DNA from: Ignelater luminosus
Taxonomy: Eukaryota > Arthropoda > Insecta > Coleoptera > Elateridae
DNA: 64,000 nucleotides
NCBI GenBank assembly: GCA_011009095.1
Contig: VTPC01090614.1
Location: forward strand, 537,163 to 601,162
Direction: 5' to 3'
Below are positions 1 to 11,533 of this stretch, piece by piece. Below the pieces are notes generated by a model. The model was not told where the DNA came from. It ran no database searches and saw only the letters and a program-made list of their open reading frames with translations. A program made the position numbers and the translations under genes. Position 1 is the first letter of the stretch. Each line of letters opens with the position of its first letter.

Positions 1-127
1 CACTCTAGAAAGCTATTAAAAGTTTGCACAAAAGATAATGGAAGCAGTTCTGCCTTTTTATTATATTTTATTGAATATCTAAGAAACAGCAATAATAAAA
101 CTGTTAGCTATTATTTAGTAAGAGCTG

Positions 128-156
<29 letters not shown>
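128..156. repeat. (AAT)n microsatellite
   Basis: About nine trinucleotide units of AAT. The rest of 1-640 is AT-rich with no gene or element recognised. A shorter ATT tract occurs at about 2571-2590. Confidence 0.9.
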
Positions 157-158
<2 letters not shown>

Positions 159-789
159 TTTTTTCAAGTTGTTTGTTTCGTTATATTCGTTTACGGTTAA
201 ACATCTCTCTTGACCCAGAAAATTTATTTAGTATATTCACGTACACGTGTCGGATTTTTACAAAGGTTTTCTTCTAAAACTTTATGTTTTAGAGGCCGCA
301 AGCTTACAACTACATAATAAGAATAATACTTTCTTTGTAATGTTCTCATGATCTCGTGTTGTTGTTTGATTACTTCTCTTTATCTTTCACTCTCACAAAC
401 CTTAGCTGGGGTCTGCTGCTGTTGAAATGTTTAATGTACACTTTTCAAAAGAAGCCGAAACAGAAGTTACAACATAAATAATGGAAAATTATGTCAATTA
501 ACATTGTACACATTAAAACTACTTTCGCTTATCTGGTTTCTTTAGAAGGTACATTGCAGGATGATTCCAAGGTGTGACCTTCCATTAACATTCTCAACAG
601 AATTAAATATAATGACGACTCTGGCGACGCCCTTCTTTGTTCTCTTTCAATGAGCACGGGTCACTTTTAGTTGTCCCTCGTCGGACTTCGTCCTCCATTA
701 ACCTCTTATAGAGGTCTATTAACCTTCTTAACGCAGATGCGTTCGGTTACTTCTCCTGGGATATGCTATACCTGTAAAAAACACAAAAG

Positions 790-1705
790 ACGTTTGCTAC
801 GGCACACATCTTCTGAAAATCATTCTCCTATAAAACCTAACAGACAAAGTCCCATCTCTATAGGACCAGCCGTTTCTGGGGTACAGCTTATCTGTCAAAA
901 AACCACAAGACGATCGGTGGTGCTTGGATCGATTAAAACCACCACACCTAACAATCAAAATCCGACACTAGAAAACGATAGAATCCGAAGTTGATACATC
1001 GACCAATTCGGAAGATACCCCCCCTCCCCCTCTCTCTCCCTCTTTCTCTCTAAACAAAGGAAAACAAATAAAACACCATCGCCACGAAGCGTTCCATTTA
1101 AAAACCAGAAACGTACAAAAAGCAAAACCGAAAGAGGTCCTAACGCATCAATCGCCACAATCCCGTTCGTCGGATTCGAAAGAGGCACTATAAGCGCTCG
1201 TTTGTTTCCGGGAAGCTCTATAAGGCGCCATGCGTCTGAAGGTGAACCTCCAGTAACGTCATCTGTCCGTTACGACTCTCGCCTCTTCACCCTTTGCAAA
1301 ACCGTCGTCGTCGTACCCCCGCCGCCGCCGCTTAAAGACAGATCCGGGCAAAAGTGAGAAAAGAGAGAAACGTCCTCTATGTGTTTCACAAATATAATTT
1401 GACAATACAGCAACGGAAACAATAAATGTGTCCCTTTCTTATGCGATCTAGTGGTACAGCAGTGTTGTCTTCGTTGATATTTTATGAGCCATGACAGCTG
1501 GAAAAAGCCTTGTTTCTTTTGTCTTCATTTCGCAGATATGCATGCTGACCTGACATTAACGGTTTGTAGCCTGTTCGTTTTGTATTTCTATGATTCTTTC
1601 CTTTTGTCTCTGGACGTCTTCTGTCACGGAATGGTACAAAACTCGAAGCCTATTCGCGTGATCTTTGACTTATTGTTGGTAGTAGATTTGGTTGTAATGG
1701 AAGTT
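790..1705. repeat. Composite dispersed repeat, copy 1
   Basis: This stretch matches 32880-35435 in the same order: first a unit with ACCTAACAATCAAA, CTATAGGACCAGCCG and a TATCTGTCAAAAAAC block; then a pyrimidine-rich tract (1018-1060); then AAACACCATCGCCACGAAG, GTCGGATTCGAAAGAGGCAC and ATAAGCGCTCGT; then a GCCGCCGCCG stretch near 1320; and finally the segment with CATGAC..GTGGAAAAAG and GGTACAAAAC (1480-1705). Identity by eye is roughly 80-85%. It has no convincing protein. Homology stops at about 1705, where the tRNA-like palindrome begins, as if that element inserted here. The type of element is unknown. Confidence 0.8.
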
Positions 1706-1706
1706 C

Positions 1707-2192
1707 ATTGCAATATAAATACACGCCATGTGGGCGATTAATCATGAGATCTTGGTAACCGAGTGGTAGAACGTCGACCTCTACCATGCGTATGGACTGC
1801 GTTCAAACCCGGCTGTGTGTAGCTTTTTGTTAAAAAATCTTTTTAATTTTTTTAATTAATTTTTTATCAAATTGACTAATTTCTTATTGATTTTTTATTA
1901 AATCGACCCATTTACTATTAATTTTAAATTTTATTATTACTTGTTTTGCTATTATATTACAAGTACCAAGAGTATTATGATTAATTGATTATTATTAATA
2001 TAATAGGAACACATTAATTAAAAAAATAAATAAAATTATAATAAAAAAAATAATTTAAAAAAGATTTAGACAAAAGATACCAACAGCCGGGTTTGAACCC
2101 GGTCCATCTGCGTGGTAGGTCGACGCTCTACCACTCCGTTACCGAGACCTCATGATTGACCGCCCTCATGGCAGGCATGTATTTATATTGCA
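1707..2192. repeat. tRNA-like palindromic (foldback) element A
   Basis: Two inverted arms flank an AT-rich centre. The left arm runs 1707 to about 1865, the right arm about 2035 to 2192. Each begins with TTGCAATATAAATACA or its relative TGCAATATAAATACAT, followed by a tRNA-like stretch. In the right arm, read on the minus strand, this has a D-arm-like GGTAACGGAGTGGTAGAG and a B-box-like GGGTTCAAACCC inside a CCGGG/CCCGG stem. In the left arm the B-box-like sequence is at 1799-1810 and the A-box-like one at about 1753-1773. The arms continue into matching T-rich sequence. The tRNA-like parts do not give a full cloverleaf with a closed acceptor stem, so these are not functional tRNA genes. Confidence 0.8.
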
Positions 2193-5100
2193 CTGAAAAC
2201 CTTTTTTAACGAAATTTTTGTTATTTTTGAGAGGTGCGTCCTAATGTTTTAGCAATACACATGAACAGTGGGGTACTACCCATACATAGAAATTTATTGA
2301 ATTTGGGGTTCAGGTTGACGCAAAGTCCCCTCGTAAGATGTTTTTTTCGCATGCTATAATAAGTTCGGTTCGGTAACAGTTGATTAATTAATATCAAAAA
2401 AGATTTATAACTTTGTTTTCAGTTTACTTTTTATTTCCTTTAAAATTTGCCGATAAGATCTTTAACGTAGACGTTTGGAGGTTTTCAGCAGGCTTTTATA
2501 TTTCTTATGAATAGAAAATTTGTTAAGGCCTTGCTAATTAATTTTTTTTAATAATCTCAGCAACGTCCTAATTATTATTATTATTATTATCATTATTTGG
2601 TAAAAGGATTAGCCAAAAATTTCTAAAAGTCAGCATAATCTTTAAATTTCAATTTTAACTTTGCTTTTATAGTCTTGTTGGGTAAAGATTGCTAAAAATA
2701 CCAACGAGTTTAAAGTTTTTCGTTAGATATGCAAAAATATACATCCGCACACACGCCAAGCTGTTGGTAAAGATAAAGAATATTTACATATGCTTTGGTT
2801 CTTTTTTAGGTCACTGTTCGCATATTATGCACGTTTTTTGCTGAATAAAGAAAAGCTTTAAAGAAACAATTATCGGGTTTTTGTTTTGTAAATTAATACA
2901 AAAATTTATTTTTATAATTATATTCAATTCCTTGATTTTTTCCCAAGTTTACCCTTATTTCTGTCTAAAACGCCTGGAGTAATATTACTGTTGCGATTCA
3001 TTTGTACCTCGATTAGTCCGTATAAATATTGTGATCACCTTTTTGAATACAGTTTTAAATATATCTTAAGGAGCAACTAGCAAGTAGTTTTTGAAAAAAA
3101 AATATTTTTAATTAATCAAAGATTCCCTTGCACCAAACTCGCTTTATCTCTTTTTAATATTTTTTTTGGAAATTTATTTATTCATTAATCCTTTGCATTC
3201 TTCACCCATATTTGAATATAGATGGCTTTATGCGTGGGTCGTGCATATTATCATCATGGCTGGTTAATTCTAAACTAAGAAAGTTTTTCCTCGGGGTATA
3301 CATTGACTTTTCTTCCAATGAAAATTATTTAAAATTGTTGAGGTAAAACTGATTATTGATGAAAGAACAATATTGTTGCGTGATTAATTCTTATGATCTT
3401 TTCAGTTAATTTTAGTTAAATTTAAGAAGTAATACGTTACAATAGGCTTTTGAAAATTGATACATGCCTGCCTCTCTTACGATAATAACTCAGCCTTTTT
3501 CCTCAGTTAAATTTTAATTTCCCTAACGCAGAAGAATTTATAGATATCTATTGCCCTATTCTAATTGTACAAAGTCTACGTCTAAAATTTCTAAAACTAC
3601 AATAAGATTCTTTTTAGTCTTAACCCATTTAAGCTCCGCGGTGGCCTTAAGTGTAGGTCAGGAGGTTACATTTTATTCCTTCTTTTCTTGTAATTTTGAA
3701 ATTTTGACTTAAATTCCAGAAACTAGCAAACAATTGCCCACCACTAGATTTATGAACTTAGAATACTGTGCTTCAAACAGCACTCAATGTTTGAAAATTA
3801 TTTTGGGAAGAAGAATCTCTCAATGCCTGAATTTTCCTTGAAAATTCTAACCTTTTGCTTTTTCCAAAAAAAAAAAACTTTTCTAACATTATCAGTGTCT
3901 CAGTAAGTCAACTTGTTAGTCACCAGCACTTTTTCATGCCTATATACCTGCTGTGGAAGTTTGTAATGTTTTGTATTGATATGAACAAGCACATGGCACA
4001 GTTATGATATCATCATAGAAGGTTATCTGAACATCCAAAGCTGTGAAATTGTGACTCATTCAGACTTCTTAAGGTTTTAATGTTCTACGGAAATGTTAAC
4101 TTGAGGAATTCTACTACCAAGATATTCCAAGACTTTGAATAATTATCACTTATCTTTTCAGTTCCTCTCTATGAACATAAGTTGCGGTTGTCATATCAAG
4201 CAGCGGTATCTTCGACATTGGCAACGCACTGATTTTCAGTTTCTCTTCTGAACTGAAAGACTTGAGGTTTCAGCATTGTTTCTTTGAATGAAATTCTTTT
4301 ATTGAAATGATGCAATAGTACAAATGGAACAGTGTAGAGTTTTAAATCGGTTAAAGTCCAGTGGACGGTAGAAACAGTTCTGCTGCACTGGGTCAAGCAC
4401 AGAACACAGCAAAAGAAAAAAAGCTTTAGTTTCTCCCGTAATTAAAAATTTATAACAAAAAGATAGAAAAATACTAACTAAGCCTCGGAAGAAAAACGCC
4501 ATACTGACTTATGCTTGAGATTAAATGAGACTTTCCTTAAAGAGGAAGAGCGCTACAGTACTGTATTGCAATTTAAAATAATTCAGGGGTGGCTGCCTTT
4601 ATACAGCAGGAAAACTAACAGAACGTCCAGAGTGAATGTAATCTTGCAGGCAAGTCTTCTTCGAAAAACAGACTCGGCGAAACGTCAATCAAGGAGACCC
4701 TCCGGTAACACTCTGATGATAAACAGTTAAAAGATGGACTCTGAAAAATCTGCGAGTAAGGAAAATGACAAATAGTTAATTAGAATTTATACTGATGCAA
4801 GAGATAATTGTAAATTTTTTTAAACAGCTCATGTGTTGTTAAAACGGAACAAAAGAGAAATATTTTAATGGGAACTAATAAAAATTCAATTTTCTAGGAC
4901 CTTATCGATACATTCCTGGACCGAAACGTAATTATGCTTACTAGAAAGATCAATCAGTAACAAGATAGAAATGATTAGAAGTACAATATAGTGATTCCTA
5001 GCTTATCAGAAGCGAAGATAAGCAACAGAAAATACTATTTCTTTTTGGAAAACATTAAAAATGAGCTAGAAGAATTTATACTGGTTGTCTCGCTCTAATA

Positions 5101-6076
5101 AGAAAATTACCCAACCCTTAACAAAAGATTAACAACGGATTAGTAAAACAAAGAACCAGTTAACGGCACACTATCTTTGTATATGAAGTTATATGAAGAA
5201 CGCAAGGACAGCAGCCTGAGATTAATATAAGATGAATATAACATCTCACAAGACTAAAGAGATAAAATGTCTTTACAGAATGCTTGGGAAAACGTTGAAA
5301 ATCTATTTTAAATCCCTAGAGATGCTAAATAAACAATTAATAATAGTAACTATTTGCAACTAGCTCGAAAAAGATTTTGTTTCTTAAATTTCTAACTTCC
5401 ACAAAGAGTAATTTAACTTAGCTGACCTAATAGGAAAGTGATAGCTTTCTTAGGCTATTGGAAAACCAATCTGGAATTCTTCTACGGTTATCCATAATAA
5501 AGAAATCTCGGAAACTTCAAATCAAGTTAATCTAGACTGCTTAATTTGTTTATAAAATTTTTGTATTACACCATACGGTTGTCAATTACTATCAACGTAA
5601 TACAAATCTTTGCACATTTTGTGAATGCTTGTAAGTAACGCACAATTCAAATTTTTATTAGATTTATTAGATTGTTAACTTAAGCACGACTTCATTATAC
5701 AAATTAGCTGGTTATAGGACATAGTTAGTCAATATTAAAGCCACGCCGCTAATTAGCAGCACACCTTTAAACCTTTTTGTTTTGCAGAACTGCAATTATG
5801 TGATTTAAGGCCAATTAAAGTTTGTCGGAGAGTTTAGAAACTAGAAAATACAGAGTGTAATTACAAATCTGTCTTTACATTTACATTTTGATCTCTTGTG
5901 TTAAAGGTTCAAATCTTACCACAATGTTTTTTACAATGGAAACGATCATATTATTCATGGTAAAATACTTATATCGATGATAAAGAAAGATACTTATAAT
6001 CATTAGATCGTAGACGCTTTTAAAGTTTCTTTTGATAGACCAATAGATAGATTTTAAAACAGAAGTCTTCTTCAAC
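2193..6076. other. Unassigned AT-rich sequence upstream of the first sei exon
   Basis: No ORF longer than 96 codons and none resembling a known protein. It contains an (ATT)n tract near 2571-2590 and an A-run near 3867. Nothing identifies a core promoter by eye. Transcription of sei could begin here or at exons left of the window. A B-box-like GGTTCAAATC occurs at about 5907, without a partner. Confidence 0.5.
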
Positions 6077-6526
6077 ATGGATGATCGTCTTCTAAAACCC
6101 GCTGATATTCCATTAATAATAACATCCACCAACTCTAGTCCGGAATCGGCTAGAAAAAATTCCGATAGCATTCATCTATTAGCTTATAAATCAACGGATA
6201 AATCAGACGGTGGAGACACGGATTCACGTAAAAAAAGTATAGATAAAAGAATATCTAGCGATAATCAGTACAAGTTGAACGCAGAAAGAAAATCTTTAGG
6301 TGGTTCGCTAAAATATGAAATTGGTAGAAATAGATCGTCTTCGAATTTAATAAACGTTCCTGCAAAATGGTCCAGCGTACGTATCAAAGGGACAGGTTTT
6401 AATGATTCGCGAAAAAGTGTCGTGAAGGTCGAACCATGCAACGGCATCGGAAACATCGGGTTAGGTGGAGGAGACTACCAGAACCTGAAGAATTCTCATC
6501 ATACGAACATGAAAAATATTGGAGAT
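6077..6526 (+). CDS. sei: ERG channel, first coding exon (short N-terminus without PAS domain)
   Basis: The start at 6077 has an insect-like Kozak context (CAACATGG), and an in-frame TAG lies upstream at 6044-6046. The 150 codons end exactly at a GTAAGT donor in phase 0, as needed to join exon 2. The product is hydrophilic, rich in Ser, Lys and Asn, with no membrane segment and no recognisable PAS/eag domain, which full-length ERG N-termini carry. It therefore resembles the short alternative N-terminus of mammalian ERG1b in position and role, although the sequences are unrelated by eye. PAS-encoding exons for another isoform could lie upstream of position 1, or this lineage may lack them. The assignment rests on phase, splice signal, start context and an open frame conspicuously longer than nearby ones. 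No homologue of this stretch was recognised. Reading on past the donor gives a 166-codon ORF that is probably not used. Confidence 0.7.
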
Positions 6527-8689
6527 GTAAGTTTTATGGTTGTTTGCAAATTCTGTGTTGTGATCATTGTTGTGTAGTACGTAATTTATTTGTATTAAAG
6601 TGTCTTTATTCAAACGGCGTTAAAACACTTTTACACTTTCTAGCGACCTTTAATGTGACCGCAATTAAAATATTTAAATACCCTTGAGCAAGTAAGGTTT
6701 ATTCAATTTAGAATCTCGAAGTGAATTAACTGAAGTTCAAAGTTGTTTAAAATTATAATTCAGGCAGTTACAAGAATTTCTGCTTCTACTTTTGATAGTT
6801 AACAGATTTCTAAGAAGCCTTTCATTCTTTTAATTAATGCCAGCGGCCAATTTGCTTTACATCAACCCAACGCTATTAAACTAATAAAAAAGTAGCCTGA
6901 AGAAAAAAGTATATTAATAAAATTATATTTCACTATCATCACACATCTTCAAGTGCAAAGTTTATTAATTATGATCAAGACGGTTAATCAAATTTGTAAA
7001 AGTTAATTAGGTAATGTAAAATAAAAGTGAATAACAAAAACGTGAACATAATTGTTAAAACGGAATGAATAAATCTTGATTGAACAATTCTTGACTAAAT
7101 ATAATTCTAAACCGCCGGATAGACTGTTGTGTGTTTCTTATTTAAAGTAACTCACACGTTTGACACTAACGTTGAAAATAAAATGACACAAAAATTTTTT
7201 AAAATGCAAAAAATAACACAAAAATTACCCACCATAAGAATAAGATAATCTACATAATCATATCCTCTCTTACATTCGAAAGAGACTAGGGCCAGTCCTA
7301 GGCAAGTCGTCGTCTAGCGGCTTTTCATTAAATATCAAATAGGTGGGGAACAGGAGGATGAGTCAAAGTTGGAAATTCTGCACTTTTTCAAAACGAAAGA
7401 GCGAAATGAATCTGAAGGGTAAGTGGGCTTTAGGGCCTTCGATACGGTAACACCTAATGGCGACAAAAACGACTGGGGATACGAAACGGCATATAATACC
7501 CCAATTAAGTGTCTTTGCCTACGTTCGACACCGCTTGAACCGATTTTTCATTTCCTGCAGTTCGGTCGCTAGAGGGAGCGACAAATCAAACCTAGAAGGG
7601 CTCCTACTTCGGAAACTATAAGGCGTACGGGGTTTCTGTCGTTCGACGCTGGTTTACGAGTAGTACCAGTAAGTGGAAACGGATTGCCGGTAGTAAAGAA
7701 ACCTTGAATTTTCCCCAAAAACCGTTCAGGCATTTAGCGAATTTTGCAACCCTCACCCGAACCGTTCTAATGGTGTGATCGATGTGAAGTTCGAGATTTG
7801 TGTTCTGTGAGTTCTAGAATAAAAACCCCGATTCGATTCGGTTAACTTCACACTTTTTTTATGGTCTTCGTAACTCGGTTAATTATGTTCCGATCGAGCT
7901 GTTTTTTTAACTAGAGGACAGAACAAGAAGCTTAAGTGGATACCAGTGGCTTGGGTCTGTCTTTGGGATGAATTGGACGAAAAAAACTTAATTAGTCTTC
8001 TTTTGGACCTTTCTGGAGCAGTTCTCCAAGATCCTAGAAAAGTGTAGTTGCTAGAGAATTTCTCACGAAATCGTCTTTGCGGTCGAAACGCAAACGGTTC
8101 GTTCTATCGACTTGAAATCTTTACCATCATAAGGAGAAGGCAAAGTTCGTAAAAAGTGTAGTATGATCTTTCTTCAAAAAATTATTTTTTGTATTTAGAA
8201 ATTGCGTTCGATAGGATAACGGAGACAAAAGTAGGAAAGTTGGTGCCCATAGGCGTGTGGTCGGGTGGTCAATAGAAGCGTTGCGGAAAGATATTTCTTG
8301 CTAACGGATATTTTATACTTATGGTGAAGGCTGTACCAAGAGGTGTCGCAGGCGTAGTACTTGTCAATAAAAATTAAATTTTTATTATTTACTATATGGC
8401 GAATAACAAATGTGTCATCAATCTTCTTTGTTTGTTTCTAAGATTCCTTTAGCTATTTTGACCCGATACCAAATTTCGTTGAAATTTTTTGATGATTTAT
8501 GGTGGAATACCTTATATTATGCTAATCAAGAAAAAAAAGTAAAAAATTTTTATATAGAGTTTTCGGTACCAGAATTACGCGAGGGGTCGTTTACGACAAG
8601 TATGACCCCTTGGGCCAATGCATTAATAAAATCCGGCACACTTGGAGATTTTCAAAGAAAAAAATTAATTTTTTGTTTGTGAAACTGAA
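6527..8689. other. Intron 1, unassigned part; GC-richer non-coding block at about 7270-8370
   Basis: 6527-7260 is ordinary AT-rich intron. From about 7270 to 8370 base composition rises and CG dinucleotides are frequent, yet no frame stays open and no domain is recognisable. This looks like an old non-coding repeat. A 90-codon + ORF at 8410-8682 resembles nothing known. Confidence 0.4.
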
Positions 8690-10110
8690 ATTTATTTTAT
8701 TTAAACGTTAAATTGTAATTGTACACATCAAAAAAGTGGAATATTGTATAAAGGCGTTATTGTTGATATGTTAGCATTTATGTAGGAGCTGCGAACTGAG
8801 AGAAGCAACTTTGGAGTAAGTACCCGTTGCACTTCTGGCACATATAACGAGTCTTATTTTTGCAAACTGCACAACGACGGTGGATATTAGGACCATCTGG
8901 AATCGATATACCGAAATGTTTGGAAAATTACGTGAAAGATCACTCTTGTCTTTGGAATCATCGTTGGAAACATCTCCATCATCGTCCAACAGTTCCTCTG
9001 CCAATAGAAAAGTTTTAGTGATTTCGCTTCGGAATTCTAATTGAGTGAGAGTGGCTTGTTTTCTTAATTTTTGAAACCGTGACATGAAGCTTCCACGCGT
9101 TTACTATCATGTTGGACAGAAGACTGGTGAACAATGGCCACTACCACTTTTTACTTCTTATACTAATGCGATAGCTAGCCAAAGCGTTATAGTGAAGGTC
9201 AGCTCCGTCCATATTAGTGTTGTAATCTTTGATTAGATTAGGCATATTTCTCTTGACGTATTTCTTAGTTGAACGATCAAAACGACGAGCTATTGCAAGT
9301 GGTTCAACTTTCGCCTGATTGGATAATACTTTAACGTTGACATGATCTTTCCAGCGGATCAAAACAAGCTTTTTCTCACGCTCGAAGAGGACTTTATATT
9401 TACCACATCTATTCTGCCTAACTGTACCTAAAATATCAAATGTTATGTGAAATCTCTTCAGGAAAATGACCAAAACCAATAACATACTCGTGGAGAAGAA
9501 GCTTCTTTTACTTAGAATGCACATCAAGTGAAATAAAATAGAAAAGTTATTGAAAAAGACCCGATGAGCCGACGGCGACTGAACATTATTTAGCAAAGTG
9601 ACAACGGTGTCTGAACCAAGCCCAATGTTCTCATCATGGGGAGTTAAGGCACCTCCATAAAGAATTATACAATTATACACAAACACCATCCTTTGAATCC
9701 AGATCGAATTGGTTTTCCCCGAATAGACATTTTGTATGAGTGTCTTCCAAAAAATGGAATTATTTGTTCGTCGATAGAGAGATTATGCGAAAACATTTCA
9801 AACTACTTAAAACGTTTATTGCATGCATCGATGAATGGTCGCAACTTTGTAAATTTTTTATTTTGATTCAGATCTTCATTATTCGCCAAATGGAAAAATG
9901 GCTTAATTGACTCGAGTCTGGAACGTGGTATTGCCTGCTTGACAAATGGAATTCCAGGATCCGGTAAATTAGACCCATAAAGTTTCCATTGTGGAGGAGA
10001 GTAATAACCGCTCAAAAACAAAATGCCCAGAAAACGTTTTAGTTCGTACCCTTGAGAGCAAGTTGGGCATCAATTTGGTTTGCGTAAACGATACACTGAT
10101 TAATCATCAT
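8690..10110 (-). mobile_element. piggyBac-type transposase remnant
   Basis: Read on the minus strand from about 10110 down, the order of piggyBac transposase motifs is kept: LSGYYSPPQWKLYGS and PFVKQAIPRSRLESIKPFFH (10021-9850), then LSIDEQIIPFFGRHS with the first catalytic Asp (about 9790-9745), then YGGALTPHDENIGLGSDTVV, a VFFNNFSILF block, and YNTNMDGADLHYNALASYRI with RSKKW (9690-9141). A Cys-rich tail CAVCKNKTRYMCQKC lies at about 8880-8825. An in-frame TAG follows the KRFK segment near 9803, at least one frameshift lies near 9690, and another precedes the tail. In the second catalytic block the usual Asp of FDNF is Asn. The copy is dead. Terminal repeats and a TTAA duplication were not located, so limits are approximate. 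Confidence 0.88.
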
Positions 10111-11533
10111 ATTTAGGATTTTCCTGATCGAGGAACAACGAGAACAATTCTGTCAGCAATTTTCTTTTGCTGTTTCTTTACTGTTGACCGGTACTTTGGA
10201 AAACTCGAATTCTCGATGTCGCTAGTTGGCAGCTCCGTACTCATGCAGAGTCTTAAATCTTAAAAAGTATAGGTCGGAAATTTGCTCTAAACATTCGTAG
10301 ATACTAAATAAACAACAAATTGTTAGTTCGAAATTACGAATTACGTCATACCACGCGAGACGTAAAAGCATCTTCGGGCATTCTCAATTTGTCTTTAAAG
10401 AAATCAAGTCAATCATATTTATGTCATTTGTTTCACAGTTCACTAACAAAACTATAACGTATACGGTAGACCTGATTATTAAAATTGTAACATAAATGAA
10501 AATGTCGCTTTAAATAGCATTCTCTATTGATCTGTTTACTTCTTGCGAGAGCCTCTAGGAAAACTAAATAAATTAAATTTTATATGAATCATGTACTGAA
10601 AGAACTAGAGTTATTAAATTTTGTTTTTGTCTTGTTTTATTATCGGAACTTTTATTATCTCCATGTTCATATAGAATCAATTATAGTCAAAATGAGATAT
10701 AATAGAAATAAAAAGTGTTAATAATAATTAAATTAAGCATTTTCGTGGGTCAGTTGCCCTTTAATTCCTTGTGATCCCTCGCACTGCGGCATCTGCTAGG
10801 GCTATATAATATATAAATATGAAAGTTTAATTAGAATTGCTGCTAAAATGTTATTTAAAACTTGCAAGGCATTAATTTAAATACGGATAAAAGAAAATGA
10901 AGCAACGATCAATACATAAGATTGCAAAAAGAAGTCATTTATAAAGACGAAAGTTACTCAAAGGAACCAATTAATTCCTGTAAGTGATTTTACGGAGAAA
11001 TTTTAAAAAGTGCTTTATTCAATAAGTGAAGTATCTGAAATGGAATAATTTCTGAAATTGAAATATTTAATATTAAAGTTAATTTATATAAATTATAATA
11101 ACTTCAGTAACCTATGAAGCAAAAACCTTTTTTTGCGATGATCTATCTCCGTTAATCTTTCCAAAGCTGTTCCCTTAGTGGTGGTATAGCTAAAAAAGAC
11201 GAGAATGTAATAAGCAATTTATCCTACCTGCCAAGAATAAAAAATTGTAGGATATGATATCTACATAGGTGAGGATAGTAAAGTTTGTTGGCTGATTTTC
11301 AAAATTTAAATTTTCAGTTTAAATAACGAAATTTAAATATTGACCACACTGCTACCTCATCAGAATCATAAATAGGTTTTCAGAAATTTATAGCCAGCTC
11401 TGGCAACGCTCGTTGTAGCTAATACTCAACCTTTCTTCCACCATTCTGATACATTTTGACGAGATGTAGCGCCATCTCTTAGTTGATGATTTTCCCCCTA
11501 TTAATTATTACAGATGCACTTAATTACACAATC
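10111..11533. other. Intron 1, unassigned AT-rich stretch
   Basis: The first about 150 bp may be the decayed N-terminal part of the piggyBac remnant. The rest is AT-rich sequence without open frames or recognisable repeats. Confidence 0.4.

Noticed and set aside
1748-2160. Two tRNA genes in opposite orientation
   Set aside because: B-box-like and D-arm-like parts are present, but the acceptor ends do not pair and the T-loop stem is irregular. The arms extend far beyond a tRNA.
8410-8682. 90-codon plus-strand ORF next to the piggyBac remnant
   Set aside because: No similarity recognised, opposite strand to the transposase, and no splice or start support.
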